Shown piece after piece: positions 1 through 9,500 of a stretch of 21,225 nt of DNA. Made by a program: the position numbers and the translations under genes. The notes beneath the pieces were generated by a model that ran no database searches, was not told the origin of the DNA, and saw only the letters and a list, made by a program, of their open reading frames with translations. Each line of letters opens with the position of its first letter. Position 1 is the first letter of the stretch. Location: the IMG/VR virus record IMGVR_UViG_3300006101_000085, positions 1 to 21,225 of that record. One strand, 5' to 3'. The stretch is from a virus.

Positions 1-474
1 TTCTCATGGGGTCAAATGGATAGCGTATATGTTGCTAATGCTAACAACTCAGTTGTTAACGTTCCAACATTGCTAAACAATGATTCTTCTGTTAACAGCA
101 CACCAGATACTCCAGCAGCAACATTGAATATGGCTGCAGGTGCTCTTGGTGACGCACCAGTAGAGCGTGTACTTATCGCAGTTGGACAAGCTCCAGCTCA
201 AATCGGTACATCAGCAGCTTTCAATGATCCAGCAGCAACAGGTTCAACACCAGTTGTATCAGTTGGAACAGGTTCAGTAACTACTGTTGCTCGTAACAAG
301 GAGCGTGTATACGTTGCTCGTCGTGTTGTTTCTATTGATACAACAATGCATGCACTCAAGCGTGATGCAGCAACTGTGTTCCCAGTGAATTTCCGTTGCT
401 TGCCAGATTCAGATGCAAACTATGCAGGTGCAGAATACGGTGTTGTTATTGACCGTGTATACGGTACATTCTAA
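1..474 (+). CDS. Major tail tube protein, 3' end (5' truncated by the window)
   Basis: The frame is open from base 1, so the N-terminus lies outside the window; the first ATG (16) is internal. The visible 157 residues are rich in Ala, Val and Thr and end in a segment around FRCLPDSD and VIDRVYGTF, which I recognise as the style of the C-terminus of phage major tail proteins. The position fits: in siphoviruses the tail tube gene normally sits just before the tail assembly chaperones and the tape measure, which follow here. The product would polymerise into the tail tube around the tape measure. All eight Arg codons are CGT, unlike the AGA-rich genes downstream, which fits a highly expressed structural gene. 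A hairpin terminator follows 35 bases after the stop. A capsid protein is the main alternative, but the gene order argues against it. Confidence 0.72.
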   Translation, partial: FSWGQMDSVYVANANNSVVNVPTLLNNDSSVNSTPDTPAATLNMAAGALGDAPVERVLIAVGQAPAQIGTSAAFNDPAATGSTPVVSVGTGSVTTVARNKERVYVARRVVSIDTTMHALKRDAATVFPVNFRCLPDSDANYAGAEYGVVIDRVYGTF

Positions 475-508
475 ACAAAACCTAATATACAATTTAATAT
501 TGATTCAA

Positions 509-530
509 GCCCCGTCAGAAATGGCGGGGC
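509..530 (+). terminator. Hairpin terminator after the tail tube gene
   Basis: A 9-bp stem (509-517 with 522-530, one T-G wobble) starts with GCCCCG and ends with CGGGGC, closed by a GAAA tetraloop. It is one of the few GC-rich hairpins in this AT-rich window and lies in the gap after the tail tube gene. The sequence after it (CTCTGAATTTGTTT) is only partly T-rich, so termination may be incomplete. Confidence 0.75.
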
Positions 531-538
531 CTCTGAAT

Positions 539-566
539 TTGTTTATACCTAATATCTTGGTATAAT
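539..566 (+). promoter_or_regulatory. Promoter for the tail assembly operon (extended -10)
   Basis: TATAAT at 561-566 is preceded by TGG, giving an extended -10 box (TGGTATAAT, 558-566). A weak -35 (TTGTTT, 539-544) stands 16 bases upstream. Transcription would start near 573, leaving a short leader that contains the AAAGGAG ribosome site (578-584). It directly follows a terminator, so the tail genes probably have their own transcript. Confidence 0.65.
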
Positions 567-591
567 TTAACTAACACAAAGGAGCTATAAC

Positions 592-927
592 TTGGCAACA
601 ACAGTATATGATGTAGTAGAAATTGAATTGTCAGACGGGTCAAACTTGACTCTAAGACCTCTTCCAATTAAGCAACTAAAGAAGTTTATGGAAGTTATTC
701 GTTCAATTGACGTTAAAGAAGATGCAACCGAAGATGACGCTATGGACGTATTTATTCAGGCAGCTATGATTTGTCTTGAAACATTCAAGCCAGAGCTTTC
801 CAAAGATATAGATAAGTTTGAAAGCGTTGTTGAAGTTCCTACTATGATGAAGATTCTAGAAGTTTGCGGTGGTCTAAAGCTAACAGACCCAAACCTTCTG
901 GGAGCGGCACTAGTTGGGACGAACTAG
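592..927 (+). CDS. Tail assembly chaperone, short form (gpG-like)
   Basis: A 111-residue acidic protein. The start is TTG at 592, chosen because AAAGGAG (578-584) sits 7 bases upstream and no better start exists. It is the short partner of a pair that in siphoviruses acts as a chaperone for the tape measure during tail assembly and is not kept in the finished virion. The assignment rests on position (between tail tube and tape measure), size and the frameshift signal at its 3' end: codons CCA and AAC at 889-894 form the slippery heptamer CCCAAAC with the preceding C. Normal termination is at the TAG 925-927. There is no clear sequence motif to add to this, but the arrangement is highly characteristic. 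Confidence 0.8.
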   Translation: MATTVYDVVEIELSDGSNLTLRPLPIKQLKKFMEVIRSIDVKEDATEDDAMDVFIQAAMICLETFKPELSKDIDKFESVVEVPTMMKILEVCGGLKLTDPNLLGAALVGTN

Positions 928-1211
928 ACCTACGCTCCTTGGAGTCCGAAGTATTTCTAACTGGTCATTGGAAAAACTTTGACGAATTAGAAAGTAATCT
1001 TTCTCTTGATGAATTGATGGCAATCATTGAGATTATCAGGAAAAAAGATAACGATGACAAAAGATTTTTAGCAGCAATAAATGGCGTAGATCTTGATGCT
1101 GAAGAAGAAGTCAGCGATGTATCAGATCTTATGAATTTAAAGGTTGCTAGAGACGAAGGTTTTGGAGTAAACGAAGGCTTAGGCTTTATGCAAATGGGGG
1201 TGGATGAATAG
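592..1211 (+). CDS. Tail assembly chaperone, long frameshifted form (gpGT-like)
   Basis: The long form is made by a -1 ribosomal frameshift at CCCAAAC (888-894). The frame runs 592-894 and then continues with base 894 read again to the stop TAG at 1209-1211, giving about 206 residues: 101 from the first frame and 105 from the second. The join reads ...LTDPN then PSGSGTSWDELDLRS. The second half is acidic and contains GHWKNFDELES followed by ELMAIIEIIRKKD, in the style of the T-domain of lambda-type gpGT proteins, which links the chaperone to the tape measure. An ATG at 864 opens this second frame but has no ribosome site and only encodes a short sequence upstream of the slip point, so I do not call it as a start. 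The stop overlaps the tape-measure GTG by one base. Confidence 0.8.
888..938 (+). promoter_or_regulatory. -1 ribosomal frameshift signal: slippery heptamer and nested stem-loop
   Basis: The heptamer C CCA AAC (888-894) fits the X XXY YYZ rule in the reading frame of the gene. After slipping, the two tRNAs pair with CCC and AAA. Downstream an outer stem pairs GGAGCG (901-906) with CGCTCC (933-938), with a possible extra G900-T939 wobble. Inside it an inner stem pairs CTAGTT (910-915) with AACTAG (922-927) around a 6-base loop. The spacer from the heptamer to the outer stem is about 6 bases, the usual distance. The zero-frame stop codon lies within the inner stem. Confidence 0.82.
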
Positions 1212-4200
1212 TGGCAAGAGTAGAACTTAATATAGTTGCACTCGGAGATTTTACTTCCGTCAATACGCAAATAAAAGCTCTACAAGCCCAAATTGATCTA
1301 CTTAATAAAAGTGTTGCGGGAGTAGGATTAGGTAATAACCTTACCAAAGATCTTAATTCAGCAGCAGCAGCATTTAAAAATACAATGCTGTCAACTGGAC
1401 AATTTACTCAAGCACAAGTCCAATTAAGAACAGAAACTCAGAAGTTTGGCCAGGCTTTAGAGTCTGGCAAACTATCTTTAGGTACATATTACAGCATAAT
1501 TAAACAAAATTCTGGTTCAGCAATGAACAGTGTAAAAGCACTTGCTGTTGAACAAACTAAACTTCAAAATTCTGTAATAATGGCTGACCCTACAAAGCAG
1601 GGATTTTATTCAGTATTTACACCAACAACAATTAATAAAGTCGCTGATGCAACAAAGATTGCTGCAAACGAACAAAATATTTATAATATTGCTGTTGAAA
1701 AAGGAACGCAAAGTTTAATTAACTGGGGTAAAAATACACAGTGGGCTGGTCGTCAGTTAACAGTTGGTATGTCTGTACCTCTTATGCTTTTTGCAAGTCA
1801 AGCAACATCAGCGTTTAAAGATGTTAATACAGAACTTACAAGACTTCAAAGACTTTATGGTGAAGGTTTAACGCCTCCATCACAAGCAGAACTTAATCAA
1901 ATTTCAGCACAGGTAACAGACCTTGGAAAAAATGTTGCAAGCAGCATGGGTATTGCCGTTAAAGATACTGTGCAAGTTGCAGCTAACTTTGCTGCTATGG
2001 GTCGTCAAGGACAAAATCTTTTAGATACAACATATCAAGCACAACGCCTTTCAAAACTTGGTGCTGTTGACGCAACTGCTGCAACAAACACAATTGTTGC
2101 ACTTCAAAATGTTTATAAGGTAAGCACAAATCAACTTGCAGATGCAGTTAACTTTTTGTCAGATATCCAGAAGCAAACAACAATGACACTTGGCGATATG
2201 ACAGAGGCTATCCCGCGTGTTGGTCCTATCATGCAACAATTGGGTGGAAGTTATAAAGATACCGCCGTTATGCTTGTTGCTATGCGTGAAGCAGGTATTC
2301 CTGCAGCCCAGGCTGCTAACGCAGTTAAATCTGCAATTGCATCTTTGATTGCCCCAACAAAAAGTGCAGTAACTGCAGCACAACAATTTGGTATTAGTTT
2401 AGATGCTGTAAAAAATGCGGGATCTCCAGTACAGATGATTGAAAAGTTACAAGAAGGACTCAAAGGCCTAACCCCATTAGCAAAAGAACAAGTTATTGAA
2501 AAGATCTTTGGTAAGTTCCAATTTGCACGTGTATCCGCACTTCTTGAAAACTTTGGCAAGATTGGGTCACAGACACAAAACGCTCTTAAGATTGCAGGAG
2601 CTTCTTCTGCAGAACTTGCTAACCTTGCTAATCAAGAAATGCAACAAGCAACATCATCTCCTACCGCAAAATATCAAAGAGCAATAGAAACATTTAAAGC
2701 TGACCTTATTCCAGTTGGTCAAAAGATTATAGAAATAACAACTACCCTTATGAACTTTGGTAATACTGTTGCTAAGATTTTTTCAGGTTTGCCAGGCCCA
2801 ATTAAATCAATTCTTGGCATAGCTGCAATTGGAACGGTTTTGGCGGGACCTATAATTATGTTAACTGGTCTTATGGCTAACTTTATTGGTTATATTACCA
2901 AGGCTGTATTTAATCTTAAGCAACTTGCAACTGGTGGAACAACACTAAAACAACTTTTAACACCAGAAATTATTGCATCACAACAAGCAGCAGATCTATT
3001 CAGCAAGGGAATATTAGGCGATGTTGATTCTGTTGACTTATTAAATCAAGCAATTAAGAATTTGACCATAAGTATGGAAGGTCTTGTTTCCACAATGAAT
3101 GCTGGAACAGGAATATCTGCAATTGCATCAGAGATAGCAACAATAGCAGAACCTGGATTAGCTGGAGGTAGAGTTCCATTTATAGCACCAGGAATGGCAA
3201 CAGGTGGCTGGGTACCAGGAAATCCAGCTGCAGGAGATGTCTACCCAGCAATGCTTACTGGACAAGAAGCCGTTATTCCAGCAGCAACAGCAAAGAAATA
3301 TGAACCATTTATTAATGGAATGCTTAAAGGTAATTTGCCAGGTTATGAAAAGGGATATTCTGCAGGACATACATCAATGCCATTTACAGCAGGCAGCACT
3401 CAATATGAAGAGATGATGAGAAGATATCCAAGTTTGGTTGGTTTGCAAGAAACAAATCCAGGATCAGTAAGAGTTCTTTCTAATCTAGTAAACACTTCTA
3501 TGATGCAAAAATTAAATGCACAATTAAGAAGTGGAACAGCTACGCCAGAACAATTTGCAGCTGGTTTTGGTAATACTGGAGGATTAGGATTTGCAAGGTC
3601 TGCTGGACTAGGTGGATTAGCTTCAAATCCAGAAAACATTCAAGCATTAAAAGATTTTGAAGCAGAGCTTAAAAAGAGAGTTCTTGCTTTAAATAAAACA
3701 ACATTGTCAGATGAAGACCTTGCAAAAGAAACAAGAAAACTTATTGATGAGCAAATAAATGCAGCTGGAGCATCCAAAGAAGTTGCAACTGCTTTGCACA
3801 ATGCTTCACAACAGGTAGGTCAGGTAAGAGTAAACCCAGGAGCAGAGTACATACGTTCTGGCATAGCAAGTGGTTCACTAACACAAAAGGGAACTCTTGC
3901 ATATCTAAATGAATCACCAGTTGGACAAATAAGAAATAAAGGCGGAAAGATTACAGATTACGCTATTAATCAACCAGGCGGGTATCAAACATCTACTGCA
4001 AAAAATATTGCTTCTTCAATTGAAGAAAGAATAGCACAAGACATTAATGCTGAATCAAAATCACAATCTCCTTCAAAGGCTACAAGAAAAGCTGCTAAAA
4101 ATATGGTTGACGGTGCTGTTCTTGGTCTTGAAGAAGGAAAAGCAAAAGTTCAAGAAACTTCTGCAACAATTGGTCAATCAGTTACTACAACAATAGAAGA

Positions 4201-6067
4201 AGAAACGTTGGGCAAGTCTGGTGCTCCAAATGGCGGTTTGTTTGGAAAGCTAAAGGGAATGGCCACAAACGAATCTGGCAAGATGAATATTCAATCAAAG
4301 ATGGCTTTGTCTGGCGGTCTTATGATGGGCGGAAGTATGCTTGCTGGCATGCTTCCAAAAGGAAGTAACGTTGCAAATATTACTCAAAGCACATCTTCAA
4401 TGGCTGGAATGGGTGCTATGTTTGGACCTTGGGGCATGGCTGCGGGAGCTGCTCTAGGTTTGGTCACTGGTGGCATAGGTGCTCTTATGAAAGCAGAAAA
4501 AGAGCATGCAGAAACAGTTAAAGCAACATTTACTGCAAGTACCCAATCAATACAATTATTTGGCGGTTCTGTTACAGACACAACCCCTAGAATACTTCAT
4601 ATGGCAGACGCTATATCTGGAGCTGGCATTACATCTAAAAAAATTGTAGGAGAAATTAATCAATTAACAGATGCAATTTCTAAATTAGATAAGGGTGATC
4701 CATTAAAGAAAACCGCAGATGCAATTAAAGGGTATGATACTGTAGGCGGAATAGTTGGAACATTAAAACAATTTGCAGCAGCACAAGTAGCAGCAGGCAT
4801 GGATCCAGCGGGTGTTCAAAAGATGGTTGCAGCAATGTTGCAATATGCAGGAAAAACACAATATCTAAATGCAGCATTAAAAGAAATTATTCCAGCAACT
4901 AGAGATTTGGGTGCAGCTCAAGAAACTCTATTACAAAAAACTGTAAGCCTTGCTAATGCACAGTACTTAGAAATGCAAGCAAATCAAGGAGCTATATCAG
5001 CTTATAAAGATTTAAATAGTCAACAAAAAACCGTAGCTGATGCATTTGGAACTGTTGCAACTTCTTTAATGTCAGCAACCGCAAAAACTTCAGATATGAA
5101 ATCAGCTATGGATGCATTAAATCACAGCGGATTAGATGCCTATACTTCAGGTAAGATTCTTTCTAGCGAATTAACACAAATGGGAGAAGATAAAAATTTT
5201 GTTGCTAATTTTAACCGCATTAATGGTGTTGTAAAAGATACTGGAACAGCATTATTAATATCAACTGCACAAGCAATGGGTCTTAAGACTGGTTTAGATA
5301 ATGTTGCTCTTACAAAATTAGCAGCAGATCCAAAAGCTTTAAAACAACTAGCAGACGATCTTAAAGCAGCAAATGATGCTGCAAATGCACTAGCTAAAAA
5401 AATAGCTCCTCCTGTTACAACTTCTTCAACATCAACAACAGATCCAGTAACAGCATTAACTGCAAAATATAGCAAACTTGTAAACTTAGAGAATAAACGC
5501 ATATCTGATCTTGAAAAAACAAATAAGTTAATGAATGATCAAAATCAAGCAGCACAAGATGCTGTTGATCTTGCCTCACAACAAACAGATCTTCAAAATC
5601 AAATTCGTCAAGCTATGGCAAGCGGTGATTATCTAAAGGCTAATTTATTACGTCAAAACATGATGGCAAATCAAGACACATATAATCAAAAAATTACTCA
5701 AAATGCTAATCAGCAAACAATAGATACGTTAAAACAACAACTTGCAGATTTTAATGATCAAATTGCAAATAAAATAGACCCAGGACTAAAAGCAGCAAAG
5801 GCTATGGTTGCTACTGCCAATACAACAAATTTAAAATCTTATCAAGTTGGTTCTGTAACAATGCCTTCAGCAATGACTTATGGATCAGCTGCACAAATGG
5901 GAACAGCAGCAAATAGCATGCCTCAAGTTAATCTTGTTATTAATATGCCGCAAGGTATAACACAAGAGCAGGGTAAAGTAATGATAGCTAATGGAATTAA
6001 TGATGCTTTTACAAAAGTGGGCATTACATCTGGAGCTTCAGCTAGATTGAAGTCTGTAGGAGGATAA
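1211..6067 (+). CDS. Tail tape measure protein (TP901 type)
   Basis: A 1618-residue protein whose GTG start overlaps the preceding TAG by one base. It sets tail length and is held inside the tube until ejection. Residues about 175-400 form the TP901-type tape measure core, with the typical run SKLGAVDATAATNTIVAL, then TLGDMTEAIPRVG and AMREAGIPAAQAANAVKSA. Hydrophobic, likely membrane-active segments lie at about 532-566, 1031-1051 and 1064-1099. Around 650-715 a Gly/Pro-rich stretch has the familiar GDVYPAMLTGQEAVIPA motif. Residues about 1414-1518 are predicted coiled coil, rich in Gln, Asn and Leu. At roughly 1.5 angstrom per residue, a rule of thumb, the tail would be about 240 nm long. 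No peptidase or lysozyme motif was recognised. Arg codons are mixed CGT/CGC and AGA. Confidence 0.95.
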   Translation: MARVELNIVALGDFTSVNTQIKALQAQIDLLNKSVAGVGLGNNLTKDLNSAAAAFKNTMLSTGQFTQAQVQLRTETQKFGQALESGKLSLGTYYSIIKQNSGSAMNSVKALAVEQTKLQNSVIMADPTKQGFYSVFTPTTINKVADATKIAANEQNIYNIAVEKGTQSLINWGKNTQWAGRQLTVGMSVPLMLFASQATSAFKDVNTELTRLQRLYGEGLTPPSQAELNQISAQVTDLGKNVASSMGIAVKDTVQVAANFAAMGRQGQNLLDTTYQAQRLSKLGAVDATAATNTIVALQNVYKVSTNQLADAVNFLSDIQKQTTMTLGDMTEAIPRVGPIMQQLGGSYKDTAVMLVAMREAGIPAAQAANAVKSAIASLIAPTKSAVTAAQQFGISLDAVKNAGSPVQMIEKLQEGLKGLTPLAKEQVIEKIFGKFQFARVSALLENFGKIGSQTQNALKIAGASSAELANLANQEMQQATSSPTAKYQRAIETFKADLIPVGQKIIEITTTLMNFGNTVAKIFSGLPGPIKSILGIAAIGTVLAGPIIMLTGLMANFIGYITKAVFNLKQLATGGTTLKQLLTPEIIASQQAADLFSKGILGDVDSVDLLNQAIKNLTISMEGLVSTMNAGTGISAIASEIATIAEPGLAGGRVPFIAPGMATGGWVPGNPAAGDVYPAMLTGQEAVIPAATAKKYEPFINGMLKGNLPGYEKGYSAGHTSMPFTAGSTQYEEMMRRYPSLVGLQETNPGSVRVLSNLVNTSMMQKLNAQLRSGTATPEQFAAGFGNTGGLGFARSAGLGGLASNPENIQALKDFEAELKKRVLALNKTTLSDEDLAKETRKLIDEQINAAGASKEVATALHNASQQVGQVRVNPGAEYIRSGIASGSLTQKGTLAYLNESPVGQIRNKGGKITDYAINQPGGYQTSTAKNIASSIEERIAQDINAESKSQSPSKATRKAAKNMVDGAVLGLEEGKAKVQETSATIGQSVTTTIEEETLGKSGAPNGGLFGKLKGMATNESGKMNIQSKMALSGGLMMGGSMLAGMLPKGSNVANITQSTSSMAGMGAMFGPWGMAAGAALGLVTGGIGALMKAEKEHAETVKATFTASTQSIQLFGGSVTDTTPRILHMADAISGAGITSKKIVGEINQLTDAISKLDKGDPLKKTADAIKGYDTVGGIVGTLKQFAAAQVAAGMDPAGVQKMVAAMLQYAGKTQYLNAALKEIIPATRDLGAAQETLLQKTVSLANAQYLEMQANQGAISAYKDLNSQQKTVADAFGTVATSLMSATAKTSDMKSAMDALNHSGLDAYTSGKILSSELTQMGEDKNFVANFNRINGVVKDTGTALLISTAQAMGLKTGLDNVALTKLAADPKALKQLADDLKAANDAANALAKKIAPPVTTSSTSTTDPVTALTAKYSKLVNLENKRISDLEKTNKLMNDQNQAAQDAVDLASQQTDLQNQIRQAMASGDYLKANLLRQNMMANQDTYNQKITQNANQQTIDTLKQQLADFNDQIANKIDPGLKAAKAMVATANTTNLKSYQVGSVTMPSAMTYGSAAQMGTAANSMPQVNLVINMPQGITQEQGKVMIANGINDAFTKVGITSGASARLKSVGG

Positions 6068-6068
6068 C

Positions 6069-6590
6069 ATGCAAATACAATCAGGTATACAGGTGTCATT
6101 AGACGGAACAACATGGTATAAGTTAACAGACCACAATCGTGATCCATTTAAAGTTTCATATGAAGTAATTGATAAAACTAGCCGTATGGCAGATGGAACA
6201 ATGCGTCGTTATGTTGTAGCAAGAAAACATAAGATAACATCTTCTTGGAAGCTTACAACATCATGGACACCCGATGCTGTAGATTATAATGTTGCAGACA
6301 CGACAACTGGAAAAGCAGGAGCTTGGATAAAAGCTTTTTATGAAGCAAATGTGTTTAATCCTGTTTATGTAAAGATTATAAATGCAGGAGAAACAGTTCC
6401 ATCATCTGGCTCTTATCCTGATGAATCAACATATTATTCTTCTAAAGATGCTGCTACGGATACAGATAATAAAACTTATCTAACTTACATTACCGCCTTT
6501 GATTACGAGATTGTAAAAAGAGCTGTCGGTGGCATTCAAGCAACTGGGCGGGATCTAGTAAATATTACAATAGAATTTACGGAGGTATAA
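6069..6590 (+). CDS. Distal tail (Dit-like) or minor tail protein
   Basis: A 173-residue protein with ATG at 6069 and a strong AGGAGG site (6058-6063) 5 bases upstream, only one base after the tape-measure stop. It is beta-rich, starting with GIQVSLDGTTWYKL, then a basic segment around MRRYVVARKHKITSSW, an aromatic stretch (WIKAFYEAN) and a C-terminal strand VNITIEFTEV. In siphoviruses the gene after the tape measure commonly encodes the distal tail protein, a ring joining the tube to the tip. The alternating strands could also fit a tail-tube-fold protein, since distal tail and tube proteins share a fold. I rely on position more than on sequence. The stop TAA overlaps the next ATG by one base. 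Confidence 0.6.
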   Translation: MQIQSGIQVSLDGTTWYKLTDHNRDPFKVSYEVIDKTSRMADGTMRRYVVARKHKITSSWKLTTSWTPDAVDYNVADTTTGKAGAWIKAFYEANVFNPVYVKIINAGETVPSSGSYPDESTYYSSKDAATDTDNKTYLTYITAFDYEIVKRAVGGIQATGRDLVNITIEFTEV

Positions 6591-9500
6591 TGAAAGGCTC
6601 CTCCGCAATTAAACAGTACTTCTCATCTGGTACACAACACTATGTAGTTCCCTCAGTTTCAGCAGAATGGAACTATAATTTATTTTATGCCCCATACGCT
6701 ACATTTTCAGGAGACGGAACACCAATATCAAATGGATGGAATACACCATCAAATTGGTCAGCAACAAACTGCGTTATAACTTATGATACAACAGTCGGAA
6801 GAGTTGCAACTGCATATCCAAATACATCAGCTTTAAGATTTGCAACAACTGGTCAAAATGGGTCGGGATCTATAGTGATAGCCCCTACTGGTTCATATAC
6901 TAATAATACCTATAAAGTAACATTCTATGCCAAAGTAGTAGAGAATATACAGGTAAGCCTAACAGCATTAAACTATGTAGATAGCCATAGATCTTCATCA
7001 TCATCTCAAGTTATTGATAGTACAGTATGGACAAAGTTTGAAACCTATATCAGCTCTTTGCCTACAGAAAGCTCATACCCATCATTTACTATGACCCTGG
7101 ACTTTACATCAATTGATACAACAATTGCTATGCAGACTCAAACACCTTTGAGTTCTTATAATGTTCTTATTGATCAGCTTGAAGTTTTTCAGACTACCGA
7201 GCAAGATTATCAATATGGTAATCTTTGGCCAACATCATCTCCGTTTGGATTCTTTAGACCAGGCGAGAGTTATATACCATCAGGAAATTCATTAACTCCG
7301 CTTGCATCAAATTTTAGACAAATTAAAACTGCATTCCAACAATCATCTTTTAATAATCAAGTTATGCCTGCAAGCCCAGTAACATATCACCCTACAGTGC
7401 TGGGTTCTGCAAATTCTAATCCATTATTTAAAAATGGAATACTTTCAGATTACAGTACATATAAATATTTTGTATCAGATGGCGTTACAAACTCTTTAGG
7501 TGCACTTTATGATACTTTGTTGGCAACAAACAAAATTGTTATTAAATTAAATATTAATTATGCAACACCAACCAGCCTAACAGTTAATTTGTATAATACT
7601 GTAACTAACTATACATATACAAAAGCTTTAACAAATTCAGATATATCGTCTGCTGGTGTAATAATACTTTATCATCAAGCTGATGGATCATGGTCAACAT
7701 CACCATGGACAACAATGCCAATATTTAACACATCTGGTCAAATAACAAATTATCAACAAATTAATAAAATTGTTGTTACTCAAAACTCTGCAACAATTAA
7801 TTCTGCATATTCAAGCCCATCTTCAAGCATATCGGGTGATAGCGGAAGATACGCTACATATCAAAAAGATATGACAAGACTTCATGTTATTGAAATTTCT
7901 CCAAGGATAGAGATAGACCTAACTAACTATTTAGTTGATGTAAATACAAAAGAAGAATTAGATAACAAGCAGAACCCATTGCCAATATCTGCGATATCTG
8001 CTAATTCTGCAACAGTTAATTTTTCAAATATTCCGCTTACAGTTAGTGGAAACGTCCTAAGTATATTTTCAAATAACTCAAGTGCATCACCGCTAAATGG
8101 TTTATTTAAAAAGAATGTAAAAATTTACATTAACTATATAGTTAAAGATACTGTGGCGGGAGCTTCAAGTGCGGACAAAGTTATTGCTGGAGGAGTTTAT
8201 TATGCTGAAGAATGGAGCGGTAAGGACCTTAGTCATACACAAGTTATTGCTTATGATATAAGTAAGTATCTTCAGTTATTGTCCCCAACAGATTATGTAT
8301 CTCAATCTCAAGATGTATTTACTGTAATAAGTAACATATTAGATTTTTCAGGTTTTACAGATTATGATTATGATAGTCTAAAAAAGGTAACGACATCTAG
8401 AGTTGTTCTTGTAGATGGAACTATATTAAACAATCCATCTCCAATTAAATCTTCGTATTTCTATTGTGATAGCTTACAACAAAAAGTGTTTGACGTGCTC
8501 AGAGAGCTATTTGAAGTTTATCAAATAGGTGCATATATAAATGCATACGGAGTTATGGAATTCTTGGATCTAGAAAATATATTGGGCAATACAACACCTA
8601 ATTTGCTAGTACATGATAGTTCAACTCCAGTTGCTATTTCTACCCCAGCCTATACTGATAGCTTGACTGTTACAAGTAACATTACAGAAAACACATATAC
8701 TGAAAATGTTAAAACAAAAATTGGTAAAGCAACAATGAAATTTAAGATTCCTCAAATCAATAAAACATTTGACATTGAAGGACTATCAAATACTCAAGCT
8801 TTAGAGACAAAAGTTATTGATAAAAATGATATTTTATGGCAGTTGGAAAAAGAATCTGCAGCAACATTTAATTATTTAAGTCAATCAATTAATAATTATT
8901 CTCAAAATTATTTTTATCTTGATCCAAATGATTTAACAAATACTTTTAGATCTTTCAGCATTGATCAAGAAGGTTATGCAATTATAGAAGGTGAAATTGT
9001 AAGTTTTAAAGATAAAGAATTTAAATTTACTACAACATCACCTACCGATAGCTCCGCTGGACCATCAAATTATATTGCTGATTATAGAGTGGTTGTTTCA
9101 AATGCAGCAGATTTGCAAGCAGCGGTATCAGATTTTTCTGCAAGATCTGGATATGGCGGATCCGTAAGTTATACACCTACAGGAAAAATATGTAATGTAG
9201 AAAGAGGTCTTTTTAACACTCCAGTAAGAACTCATACAATGCTTGATAATTCAAATATTTTTAACCGCACAACAGTTTATTCTGGCAATACGCCAACAAT
9301 TTCAAATAATCAAATTATTATGAGTGCAAATACTCAGGGTATAAAAAGCATATTAGTTCCAAATGATGATGTAAGCCAACAATCAAATCCTTATTATACT
9401 TTTTCAACAAAGATGAGTATTGGTGCTAATTCTGGAACACCATATCAAGTTGGTATGGGGGGAGGCCTAGTATTTGCCCTAGGTAATAATCCAGTTTATG

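Noticed and set aside
864-1211. Separate gene starting at ATG 864
   Set aside because: There is no ribosome site and the frame is explained as the second half of a -1 frameshift product joined at 888-894.
2159-5502. Several open frames on the minus strand and in other + frames across the tape measure
   Set aside because: They overlap a well-supported gene, have low-complexity or shadow composition and have no ribosome sites.
6586-6591. TATAAT overlapping the ATG of the hub gene
   Set aside because: It lacks the TG extension and a -35, and the bases belong to the stop/start overlap after a GGAGG site.
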